Of a stretch of 64,000 bases of DNA, positions 49,960 through 58,618 are shown piece after piece. A program made the translations under genes and the position numbers. The stretch is from Trichomonas vaginalis G3 (taxonomy: Eukaryota > Parabasalia > Trichomonadida > Trichomonadidae), in contig NC_067207.1 in NCBI RefSeq assembly GCF_026262505.1, forward strand, positions 4,472,252 to 4,536,251, written 5' to 3'. Within the stretch, counting starts at the first letter, position 1; every line of letters begins with the position of its first letter. A model generated the notes under the pieces. The model searched no databases, had not been told where the DNA came from, and saw only the letters and a program-made list of their open reading frames with translations.

Positions 49960-50532
49960 ATGGACATGCTCACATTGCGCTGCATTAGAGACTCTAGTTC
50001 AGACTCTGATGAAGAATTCACATCAGCAGAAACATCACAAAGGCTTGCAAATAAATTATTCGTAAATGATGATGAAATTGACGAAGCTTGGTTAGAAGAT
50101 ATTGAGAAAAAGTTCAACAGATTATCTCCAGAAGACCAGCATGATATATGCTATTGCTTAGTTTCGAGACTTTTAAGATCAATTAAATTTTTATTACTTG
50201 AAAGAAAAGGAGCCGTCAACATTGTAATTCAAGATGAAGGCAAAGAGGAAGAAGAAACCGAAGAAGATCAAACAGATCCGCTTGCTGATTGCGACCAAGT
50301 TGATATCAGCTTCGAGAAAGGCTTAGATATGCTAAAAGATGAGGACGAAGAAGTGAACAATAATCAAATTAATAACTGCAAAAGAAACTCAAACAAATCA
50401 CAAGAAATCCAAAAATTATCCCGCAGATTAAATAAATGGAGACAACTTGCAAGAGACCGTCTCTCTCAACTAGAAGAGGACATAGAATTCAGGAATAGAC
50501 TCATAAATTCCCTCACAATCTCAAATCGTTAA
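49960..50532 (+). CDS. Unknown acidic/coiled-coil protein (190 aa)
   Basis: ATG 49960. Residues 15-25 are Ser/Asp-rich (SSSDSDEEFTSAE). About 40-80 form a helical segment (DEAWLEDIEKKFNRLSPEDQ, CYCLVSRLLRSIKFLLLERK), then an acidic stretch (EEEETEEDQTD). The end is a basic coiled coil (RRLNKWRQLARDRLSQLEED). No known family. It sits between two flagellar-type genes, which hints at but does not show a cytoskeletal role. Confidence 0.6.
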   Translation: MDMLTLRCIRDSSSDSDEEFTSAETSQRLANKLFVNDDEIDEAWLEDIEKKFNRLSPEDQHDICYCLVSRLLRSIKFLLLERKGAVNIVIQDEGKEEEETEEDQTDPLADCDQVDISFEKGLDMLKDEDEEVNNNQINNCKRNSNKSQEIQKLSRRLNKWRQLARDRLSQLEEDIEFRNRLINSLTISNR

Positions 50533-50909
50533 TTTTTATTTAACTTGCACTAGATTCGAGCTTATTATTAAACATATATTTCTTAAGGCATTATTATTTC
50601 GTGATACTCATTTGCGTATTGTCATATAACGAAGAAAATTTTATTCAATATAATGGAAATCGTATCAATAAACAAGATACATGTTGAGATATTAGCTGTG
50701 CTATCTAAGATTGCAATAAATCTTGTTGACGTTAAATTTTGAAATTGAATTTGAATATTGGAGCTTATAATGGAAATATATTATCCGGTGTTGGATGTAT
50801 AACTAATGATCCACATGGATTAGTGATCAATTTTGTGTTTTTAGCTCTAAAATTGCATATTTTTCAAAAATGGTCAGGTGATAATTATTAACGTGCACCA
50901 AAATTTAAA
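50533..50909. other. Intergenic, 377 bp
   Basis: AT-rich spacer between tandem plus-strand genes; no clear initiator before the ATG at 50910. Confidence 0.5.
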
Positions 50910-51644
50910 ATGGTTAACTTTCATCTGTCGACGACAAAGGAGACCGATTTCCTCTACACAACAACAACAGAGGAAGAGGTCATCCGCGTTATCGAAGATT
51001 GTGTAGCTATCCATAATGCAATCATCAAAATCCGTGAAATTGTTTCCAAGCTTAAGGATTTAATCAAGCTTGGCCCAATGGGAGAGAACAACGAGCGTGC
51101 TAATCCACCAGAGAAGAAGGAAATTCTTGAACGCGCCATCGCTGATGCCGAAGCTGCAATTGATCCAGAATTAGTCAAGAAGAAAGTCGCTCTCACTGTC
51201 GAAGGCGTCACAGAAGAGCTTGCACGTCTTTCTGGTGCAGTTACAATCGTTTATCCAGAAGGATTACCAAAGACTGATCCAGTTCGCAAGATTATGGATG
51301 GCGAACCAGTCAAATACGAACTTGATCCAAAGCTTGTCCAGTTTTGGGTTACACGCAAGTCATATCAACGCGGAAAACACATTTTCGACTACACAGGAAA
51401 GAATGAACGCCAAACATTCGTTGCCAAGTTTACAGGTCCAGAATCTGGCCCGCCACCACGCGATATGACAATGGATAAGGAGGCCCAGATCCGTCTCATG
51501 TCTCAAATGCATCGTAAAGCTGAGGAATTAAAGAGAATCGAAAACGACGATGATACATCTTACCTCGATTCACAGTGGGCTAATCCACGTGGCCTCAAGA
51601 ACACATTCCAAGGCTTAGAAGATGTCGACTGGAAGCCGAAATAA
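50910..51644 (+). CDS. CFAP298: CFAP298 (C21orf59/Kurly homologue)
   Basis: 244 residues, slightly shorter than the animal protein (about 290). Residue patterns match throughout: the N-terminal beta-grasp (MVNFHLSTTKETDFLYTTTT), a first helix (VAIHNAIIKIREIVSKLKDL), the central GAVTIVYPEGLPKTDPVRKI (animal GAVMIVYPMGLPPYDPIR), the DYTGKNERQTFVAKF block (animal DYVGKNEKTKIIAK), and the C-terminal LMSQMHRKAEELKRIENDDD plus YLDSQWANPRGLKNTFQGLE ending DVDWKPK (animal IKWRPR). CFAP298 is a cytoplasmic factor needed to assemble outer dynein arms and for planar orientation of cilia. The protein is complete. Confidence 0.95.
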   Translation: MVNFHLSTTKETDFLYTTTTEEEVIRVIEDCVAIHNAIIKIREIVSKLKDLIKLGPMGENNERANPPEKKEILERAIADAEAAIDPELVKKKVALTVEGVTEELARLSGAVTIVYPEGLPKTDPVRKIMDGEPVKYELDPKLVQFWVTRKSYQRGKHIFDYTGKNERQTFVAKFTGPESGPPPRDMTMDKEAQIRLMSQMHRKAEELKRIENDDDTSYLDSQWANPRGLKNTFQGLEDVDWKPK

Positions 51645-51969
51645 AAAACTTTTGTTAATTTTGTAATTCAAACACATTTTTCATACTTACATCCGCTTAA
51701 ATTCTGTAAATAATAGACTATTTCAAACATTAGTATCTAATTCTGAAAATTTAATTTAATTTTTTTAATATTCCTTTCAAATCCCAAATAAGTCATAAAC
51801 CACCATATGCATGATTGCAACTAAACTATATCAAATAGTAACCCTATAGATACATATCCAATGAAACTCAACACTCTAGAATCATCACTTTTTTATCTGC
51901 TGTATCTTTTAAGTTACAATCATTCTTTATCTTAAATCATATCAAGTTAAAATTGATCATTTTTTATTA
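51645..51969. other. Intergenic, 325 bp
   Basis: AT-rich spacer; includes the TCATTT initiator at 51957. Confidence 0.5.
51957..51962 (+). promoter_or_regulatory. Initiator-like element TCATTT
   Basis: TCATTT followed by a T-run lies 8 bases before the ATG at 51970. Confidence 0.6.
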
Positions 51970-53109
51970 ATGCAAGAAAAAGAATTGAACATTAGGAAAA
52001 TTCCGAGGTTGAAAGGCGGTTGGAATGTAAGTCCAGAGGAATACAAAGCTATGGGATATACACCTGGCCTTCCTCCTGGCCTCGTTGCACCAACTAGCAA
52101 ATCTATTAGAGAAATTTCGAGTCTTTTTGAAATATGTGGAACAAAAAATCAATACATTCAATCTAATGAAGAGAAATTATATATGGAAAATACAATATTC
52201 GTTGAAAATAGGCCAGAAGATGCTGATCCTCTACAAACAGTACAATTTATTGTAAAACAACTTATGAAACAAGGATCCTATTCTTCTCCAGGAACTATTC
52301 CTGACTTTTACTCATACCAAAATCAAGTTCGCGTCGTAATTATTTTTCCATCCAAAACAGATGCGGAAACTGTTATGAAACTCGATCAGCAATTAGTTTT
52401 TAATGGCACAAAATTACATTTTACTAGGCCAGAAGACTACCATCAAATTCCAAGAGCAAATCCATCATTTTTATTCGCCGAACATCCACAGAGAGTTATT
52501 ATTGTTAACGTTGATACATCCCAATTACATCAATTACCTGAATTCCTTCAACATTTCTTTGATTTTGATGCGATTTACCCTGTTGATAATATGAATGACT
52601 GTGTTTTAGTCGATGTGAGGCCACCGATGTCCCCAGAAGTTGCTTCATCTAGGATTAACGGGAAACAGTTCGGAGATTACGTTTTATCATGTTCTGCGAT
52701 GAGATCTGTTTATGACCAAGAAATTCCTGATTATCCAGGTTTGTTTAATATTCCATGCGAAGGATTATCACTTCAACAGATATTGCAGCCAAAAACGAGG
52801 ATTACTTGTGGTGCAGAAACTTCCGAAAAATGCGGAAAATTCTTGTATATAATGAATTGTGTTCCTTTTGAAGTAATTGATAACAGGAATTTAAATGTTA
52901 TGGTATCATATGACATTGCTAATGAACTTGGAAAGTATGGAAAGGTTGTAAAGTGTACTTTATCAAAGGATCCAAATATTGGATCAATAAGAAATTTTGG
53001 AGTTGCTGTTGTTGAGTTTGAAACGGAAGAAGACGCTTTAGAAGCACAAATATCTGTTGCAGGAATGAAATACATGGGAAGAACAGTTATAACAATGTTA
53101 TCTGAATGA
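51970..53109 (+). CDS. U2AF large subunit-like splicing factor
   Basis: 379 residues. The N-terminus has the linker typical of U2AF65 (GWNVSPEEYKAMGYTPGLPP, compare animal WDVPPPGFE..TPMQYKAM). Two divergent RRMs follow (about 65-160 with NQVRVVIIFPSKTDAETVMK, and about 170-250 with QRVIIVNVDTSQLHQL). The C-terminal UHM at about 290-378 (KFLYIMNCVPFEVIDNRNLN, ELGKYGKVVKCTLSKD, GVAVVEFETEEDALEAQISV, GMKYMGRTVITM) binds SF1-type ULMs in other eukaryotes. There is no N-terminal Arg-Ser region, unlike animal U2AF65. It recognises the 3' splice site/polypyrimidine tract; trichomonads have few introns with very constrained ends. Confidence 0.85.
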   Translation: MQEKELNIRKIPRLKGGWNVSPEEYKAMGYTPGLPPGLVAPTSKSIREISSLFEICGTKNQYIQSNEEKLYMENTIFVENRPEDADPLQTVQFIVKQLMKQGSYSSPGTIPDFYSYQNQVRVVIIFPSKTDAETVMKLDQQLVFNGTKLHFTRPEDYHQIPRANPSFLFAEHPQRVIIVNVDTSQLHQLPEFLQHFFDFDAIYPVDNMNDCVLVDVRPPMSPEVASSRINGKQFGDYVLSCSAMRSVYDQEIPDYPGLFNIPCEGLSLQQILQPKTRITCGAETSEKCGKFLYIMNCVPFEVIDNRNLNVMVSYDIANELGKYGKVVKCTLSKDPNIGSIRNFGVAVVEFETEEDALEAQISVAGMKYMGRTVITMLSE

Positions 53110-53510
53110 ATAAAATTGTTTTGTTTATTGTTTGTAAATAAATTTTATTTTCTCTTTTACAATAATTATTGGTGCATTTACCACTTTCTGACATGCACGT
53201 ATAATATCAATATGTCTTTATTGTAATTGCAAAAAAGCATAACAGTAATATAAAGTACTCGGTGGTGATTTTAAATAGTTTTTTCCAGGAATAAAATTAT
53301 TAACTTTTTACCTTAGAAAATTTGGTAAAAAGCCATAGAATGTCAAAAAATCCCGAGAATGCCAGAAAGTGGTAAGTGCACCATTAATTCTTTTCACATT
53401 CATTTTGATAGTTTATAACATATCTGGATTATTGATATTATAAAAAAAATTATTAATTAACATCTTCATAGAAGATATTTACTTAGTTGATGAAGAATAT
53501 AAAATCGAGC
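53110..53510. other. Intergenic, 400 bp, holding a MITE-like repeat
   Basis: AT-rich spacer between convergent genes, occupied in half by the inverted-repeat element at 53171-53382. Confidence 0.5.
53171..53382. mobile_element. MITE-like element, 212 bp, 24-bp TIRs
   Basis: Inverted repeats at 53171-53194 (GGTGCATTTACCACTTTCTG then ACAT) and 53359-53382 match in 22 of 24 positions. Flanks are ATT on both sides (TTATT and ATTAAT), a possible 3-bp target duplication. No ORF inside. Size and structure fit a non-autonomous DNA transposon; family unknown. Confidence 0.65.
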
Positions 53511-54218
53511 TTATGCACTTCTTTTGCTATCACATTTCTTCTTCTGTTGTTTGACTTTATCAGACTTTGGAACAACAACATCACTATCTTCATTACTGTG
53601 ATATCCAATGCGGAATTTGCCCCATGGTGTGTCAGCTGTTATACCAAATTGCCAGTTATCATCATCAGATGTTTCTTCTTCTTCGTTGTGATATCTGAAG
53701 TCAAACTTGCCGAAGCGTCCGTGATAGCCGAAGTGAATTCCGAAGTTGTCATCATCGTAAGATTCCTCATCTTCGTTGTGATATCTGAAGTCAAACTTGC
53801 CGAAGCGTCCGTGATAGCCGAAGTGAATTCCGAAGTTGTCATCATCGTAAGATTCCTCATCTTCGTTGTGATATCTGAAGTCAAACTTGCCGAAGCGTCC
53901 GTGATAGCCGAAGTGAATTCCGAAGTTGTCATCATCGTAAGATTCCTCATCTTCGTTGTGATATCTGAAGTCAAACTTGCCGAAGCGTCCGTGATAGCCG
54001 AAGTGAATTCCGAAGTTGTCATCATCATAAGATTCCTCATCTTCGTTGCTATGATATTCAAAGCGGAGTTGGCCCCATGGTATGTAAGGGATTTTAACAA
54101 AATTCCAGTTGTCATCATCGTAGGCTTCTTCAGCTGAGTTGTGCCCTATTCTATATTCAAACAATGGCTGCAGAAAGGGTTTATAGCAATATCTGCGATA
54201 AGTAAGCAGACCGAGCAT
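53511..54218 (-). CDS. 30-residue beta-strand repeat protein
   Basis: 235 residues. Six repeats of 30 residues: four central copies almost identical (DDDNFGIHFGYHGRFGKFDF then RYHNEDEESY) and one degenerate copy at each end (WNFVKIPYIPWGQLRFEYHS and WQFGITADTPWGKFRIGYHS). Strictly alternating aromatic and small/polar residues predict paired beta strands (hairpin per repeat), with acidic turns and regular His. The end is basic (KVKQQKKKCDSKRSA). ATG 54218 has a TCATTT initiator 6 bases upstream. No known family. The repeats are copied as 90-bp DNA units, annotated separately. Confidence 0.75.
   Translation of the reverse strand: MLGLLTYRRYCYKPFLQPLFEYRIGHNSAEEAYDDDNWNFVKIPYIPWGQLRFEYHSNEDEESYDDDNFGIHFGYHGRFGKFDFRYHNEDEESYDDDNFGIHFGYHGRFGKFDFRYHNEDEESYDDDNFGIHFGYHGRFGKFDFRYHNEDEESYDDDNFGIHFGYHGRFGKFDFRYHNEEEETSDDDNWQFGITADTPWGKFRIGYHSNEDSDVVVPKSDKVKQQKKKCDSKRSA
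53686..54045 (-). repeat. 90-bp coding tandem repeat, four near-identical copies
   Basis: The 90-bp unit (containing TCAAACTTGCCGAAGCGTCC and GTGATAGCCGAAGTGAATTC) repeats four times, at about 53699, 53789, 53879 and 53969. Copies are identical apart from a few bases at the edges. Such identity means recent expansion or conversion inside the gene. Confidence 0.9.
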
Positions 54219-54865
54219 TGTTAAAAATGATATGATTTATTTAAAATTTTCTACAATCTCTCAATTTATTTTTCTGTCAGTCAGAAGCAAAATCAAAAAG
54301 TTTAAAATTAAGTTTATCTTACTCTAATAAGAAATTATTAAGTTTGTTCAATCTGACAGGCAGATTTTTGACCTGCCTGCCATCTGACAACAACAAGGGT
54401 AATACTCATATAAACAAACTTATTCTTAATTTGATTACTATTTTCTAATTTTCAAGTTAACCACCCGTTTCTTTACAAATTTTTATTATATTTGTTCGGG
54501 TTACAACAAATTTATAATATTTATCTAGAATACTGTTCCAAATTTACTCACTTAATTACATCTCAATCATAATTCCTTCATTCATTAAGGTAATGATGAT
54601 TTTAAAAATTCAATTTTTTTAAAAAAGCATCATTGTTTGTAGGAAGGCAGCAGTAATTACGTTAAAATATTCCATACTTATCGCCTAGTATATTTGGAAT
54701 TTAAAGATTTTTAATCAAGAATTCATAAAATTATACCTCAAACAATGTTAAAAGCAAAATTTTCTATGATTTGTGATTTTATTCACTCCAGGTTGTATAA
54801 ATTATAACCTTCTGTTTGATATTATACAATTCAATAAATTATTTTTCATCAAGAATTTTTTTAGT
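54219..54865. other. Intergenic, 650 bp
   Basis: AT-rich; it has CTGACAG/CAGGCAGATTTTTGACCTGC-type short inverted words near 54355. No gene seen. Confidence 0.45.
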
Positions 54866-56139
54866 TTATTCTTAACTTTTAGAAGAATCCAAATTGTCTG
54901 GATGCTGGACCGGTCATCCTGTTCGAACCATGGAATCCACAGAAAATGTTGTGTGCGAAGTCGTTGTGGAAGCAATCGTGGAAATCATCTCGGAAGTTAT
55001 CACGCAAATCTTGTCTTGATCGCAATCCAAAACCAGATCCGAATCCACAACGGAAGCACCCTCTCATGAACTCTCTTGTGTCGTTCATCATGAACTCTCT
55101 TGGATTGTTCATCATGCATCTTCTTGGGTCGTTCATCATGAACTCTCTTGGATCATCTGACATAGGTCTTCTCATTCCGCCTTGGAAGCAACGGATGCAA
55201 TCTCTGCGAGGATCTCTCTCAAAGTCTCCTCCAAAGTCTCCTCCAAAATCTCCTCTGAAATCGCGGCGAGGATCATCTCGCAAATCATCTCTCATATCTC
55301 CTCGCATGCCACATCTGCCATCGCCTCCAATTGATTCCCTTGGATCGTACCTCATTCGATCTCCCATGAAGCAGCGGAATTCACCACAAAAATCGCCTCT
55401 GAAGCCGCTTGGGAACTCACGTTGGATACCTTCGTTGAAATCGCCGCGCATTCCATCACGTTGGAACTGCGAAGGACCAGAGAACGGGCAGCCATTTGGA
55501 AATCTGCCTGGAAATCCGAACTGAGGTTGAGCGTCATCTCTACTACGATCGCTTCTCGGCTGGCCTTCGCCTGATGCAGATTTCTTCTGCTCGCTTTGCT
55601 GTTGCTCAGATTGCTCTCGTTCTTGCTGAGCATTTTGTTGTTTCTCATTTGCATGGATGTTTTCGTCATTGTTGCTGTTATTGCATGCAGCTGTGTTCTC
55701 CTGCATTTGTTGTGTGTTTGCATCTTGTGCTGACATCTTTTCGAAAAATGAAATGACTTTGATTCTACACTTTTCTAATTTTTTTTTCAAAACAAAATTT
55801 CTTCTCAAAAATACAAAAAATACAAAAAAATCAAAAATTGAGAGGATCTTTTCCCAATCAAATTATCGGAGAGGAGTGAAACGAAGTAGAACAAATATCT
55901 TATTTTATTATAAGGTATATGTACATAGTTTCTTATTTCCAAAAATGCTTGCCATTATTCAACGTAAACGTAAATTTTTTTCAATATCGTTTACAGATGT
56001 CAAAATATTTTGAATACTTTCTTTCCCAAAACGTTTATTTACGAAAAAATGTCAACACGAGTTCATGATGATATACACATATGACATTTAGAATAAACAT
56101 CACTATATTTCTAATTTGAAGACGACTCTTAAAAACAAA
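54866..56139 (-). repeat. Palindrome 2, left arm
   Basis: Inverted copy of 56507-57767, carrying RGDF copy 3 and its upstream region. Start codons and centre sum to 112,646; the stop codons differ by 12 bases because copy 3 has four more codons. Confidence 0.95.
54879..55736 (-). CDS. RGDF-repeat protein, copy 3
   Basis: 285 residues from ATG 55736, same promoter core as copy 1. It is identical to copy 4 apart from one extra GGDF word (four residues) in the RGDF region. Relative to copies 1 and 2 it has ANE for ADE, FMGDRMRYDPRESIGG, MRGDMRDDL and a different MNDPRR/MNDTREF repeat block. Composition and possible role as for copy 1. Confidence 0.8.
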   Translation of the reverse strand: MSAQDANTQQMQENTAACNNSNNDENIHANEKQQNAQQEREQSEQQQSEQKKSASGEGQPRSDRSRDDAQPQFGFPGRFPNGCPFSGPSQFQRDGMRGDFNEGIQREFPSGFRGDFCGEFRCFMGDRMRYDPRESIGGDGRCGMRGDMRDDLRDDPRRDFRGDFGGDFGGDFERDPRRDCIRCFQGGMRRPMSDDPREFMMNDPRRCMMNNPREFMMNDTREFMRGCFRCGFGSGFGLRSRQDLRDNFRDDFHDCFHNDFAHNIFCGFHGSNRMTGPASRQFGFF

Positions 56140-56506
56140 ATAAAAACAAATTAAAAAAATTAAACATTTTATTCAAACTCTTTATTATTTTAGTTTCATG
56201 CTTAAAAGTTGCATTATAAGTAACCTCAATCTTGATATGATTTATTCATTTATTATACATATAAAAATATTTTTATTTGCAAATTATACATTGAATTGAA
56301 TATATAATCATACGATATGCAAAACGTCTGTGTTGAATCTAAACTTCATATTAAACAAAATAAACATTGTGATAAATTGAAATTTGATGAATTTTTTGTT
56401 AAAAATCCCAGAATGAAACAATATATTTATTAAACTTTTACATAAGACATTAGAAAAGGAGAATCATTAAATAAAATAATCAATAAATTTTTAGTTGAAT
56501 TTGAAA
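56140..56506. other. Palindrome 2 spacer, 367 bp
   Basis: Reverse complement of the palindrome 1 spacer with modest divergence (for example CTTTTACATAAGACATTAGA in both, in opposite orientation). No ORF. Confidence 0.8.
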
Positions 56507-57767
56507 TTTGTTTTTAAGAGTCGTCTTCAAATTAGAAATATAGTGATGTTTATTCTAAATGTCATATGTGTATATCATCATGAACTCGTGTTGACATTTT
56601 TTCGTAAATAAACTTTTTGGGAAAGAAAGTATTCAAAATATTTTGACATCTGTAAACGATATTGAAAAAAATTTACGTTTACGTTGAATAATGGCAAGCA
56701 TTTTTGGAAATAAGAAACTATGTACATATACCTTATAATAAAATAAGATATTTGTTCTACTTCGTTTCACTCCTCTCCGATAATTTGATTGGGAAAAGAT
56801 CCTCTCAATTTTTGATTTTTTTGTATTTTTTGTATTTTTGAGAAGAAATTTTGTTTTGAAAAAAAAATTAGAAAAGTGTAGAATCAAAGTCATTTCATTT
56901 TTCGAAAAGATGTCAGCACAAGATGCAAACACACAACAAATGCAGGAGAACACAGCTGCATGCAATAACAGCAACAATGACGAAAACATCCATGCAAATG
57001 AGAAACAACAAAATGCTCAGCAAGAACGAGAGCAATCTGAGCAACAGCAAAGCGAGCAGAAGAAATCTGCATCAGGCGAAGGCCAGCCGAGAAGCGATCG
57101 TAGTAGAGATGACGCTCAACCTCAGTTCGGATTTCCAGGCAGATTTCCAAATGGCTGCCCGTTCTCTGGTCCTTCGCAGTTCCAACGTGATGGAATGCGC
57201 GGCGATTTCAACGAAGGTATCCAACGTGAGTTCCCAAGCGGCTTCAGAGGCGATTTTTGTGGTGAATTCCGCTGCTTCATGGGAGATCGAATGAGGTACG
57301 ATCCAAGGGAATCAATTGGAGGCGATGGCAGATGTGGCATGCGAGGAGATATGAGAGATGATTTGCGAGATGATCCTCGCCGCGATTTCAGAGGAGACTT
57401 TGGAGGAGACTTTGAGAGAGATCCTCGCAGAGATTGCATCCGTTGCTTCCAAGGCGGAATGAGAAGACCTATGTCAGATGATCCAAGAGAGTTCATGATG
57501 AACGACCCAAGAAGATGCATGATGAACAATCCAAGAGAGTTCATGATGAACGACACAAGAGAGTTCATGAGAGGGTGCTTCCGTTGTGGATTCGGATCTG
57601 GTTTTGGATTGCGATCAAGACAAGATTTGCGTGATAACTTCCGAGATGATTTCCACGATTGCTTCCACAACGACTTCGCACACAACATTTTCTGTGGATT
57701 CCATGGTTCGAACAGGATGACCGGTCCAGCATCCAGACAATTTGGATTCTTCTAAAAGTTAAGAATA
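56507..57767 (+). repeat. Palindrome 2, right arm
   Basis: Inverted copy of 54866-56139; it continues on the right into the flank shared with 42640-42910. Confidence 0.95.
56910..57755 (+). CDS. RGDF-repeat protein, copy 4
   Basis: 281 residues from ATG 56910, head to head with copy 3 and identical to it except for one GGDF word fewer. Upstream bases through the arm are shared. See copy 1 for composition. Confidence 0.8.
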   Translation: MSAQDANTQQMQENTAACNNSNNDENIHANEKQQNAQQEREQSEQQQSEQKKSASGEGQPRSDRSRDDAQPQFGFPGRFPNGCPFSGPSQFQRDGMRGDFNEGIQREFPSGFRGDFCGEFRCFMGDRMRYDPRESIGGDGRCGMRGDMRDDLRDDPRRDFRGDFGGDFERDPRRDCIRCFQGGMRRPMSDDPREFMMNDPRRCMMNNPREFMMNDTREFMRGCFRCGFGSGFGLRSRQDLRDNFRDDFHDCFHNDFAHNIFCGFHGSNRMTGPASRQFGFF

Positions 57768-58055
57768 AAATAAAAAAAAAATAAAATAAAATAAAAATTT
57801 AGATGATAACAAGAGTATTACAAAAACATTTACAAAATCAACAAATAAATCTTCTTTTAAAACTCCTATTTCGAAAACTTCAAATCAAAAGTAGCAAACA
57901 CCACGCAAGCCAAGACAATCACATCATATAAAATCAAAAACAGAGAAATTTACTCAAAAAACATCGAAATTTAAAGAAATTGAAGATCATCTTAATACAA
58001 TTAATTCTAAAGTCATGCAGTCACCTCCAGCTAACTCTCATGCTCATTAAGGAGC
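57768..58055. repeat. Outer flank, inverse of 42640-42910
   Basis: Matches the reverse complement of the left flank of palindrome 1, with more differences than the arms show. It contains CATGCAGTCACCTCCAGCTA at 58016. No intact ORF in either copy. Confidence 0.85.
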
Positions 58056-58618
58056 TTAATAATACAAATATCATTACTTTTTTAAAAATACCAAAAAATT
58101 TATAGATTCCATACATAAAAGTAGATGATACAAATTTCCAATCAATGCATTGAAATTATAATTATAATGCCATCATATTTGAGAAATGTTTATCCATAAA
58201 TTCTAGTGTTATATCTTATTTAAAGAAACGTTTTATTATTATTGAAACTCCTGTAACTTTCAATTTTCGTTCTTTTGATTATGTTCATGTTGATATCCTC
58301 TTCATATTGTTCACAAGCAAAATAAAAACTATTCGATTAGAGAATTCTTAACATTTTCCATCAACATGATTCGTTCCATTAAACACTAAAGTCATATTTA
58401 TAAGTTGAATATTAGAGAATAATCCAATCTGCAAATGAGAAAACAGATTGTAATGAAGTATTTCGTTTATCCTTAGTAAACAAACAATAACACGAAATAT
58501 AATATGCATTGGAAATGCACTAAATCACTAAAAAAGGCAATTAAAAATTTCAAATTTCAAGCTAAATAGAGATGTATCTGCAAAAAAATCATTGAAATAA
58601 TAAAATTAATTAAATTTT
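58056..58618. other. Intergenic, with left copy of a 200-bp inverted repeat
   Basis: AT-rich. Bases 58347-58567 are an inverted copy of 60608-60811. No gene seen. Confidence 0.5.
58347..58567 (-). repeat. Inverted repeat bracketing the VPS9 gene, left copy
   Basis: Its reverse complement shares with 60608-60811 long words such as ACTAAGGATAAACGAAATAC, TTCATTACAATCTGTTTTCT and TTTAATGGAACGAATCATG, with about one difference per 15-20 bases and one larger gap. It places the VPS9 gene within an inverted-repeat cassette. Confidence 0.85.
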
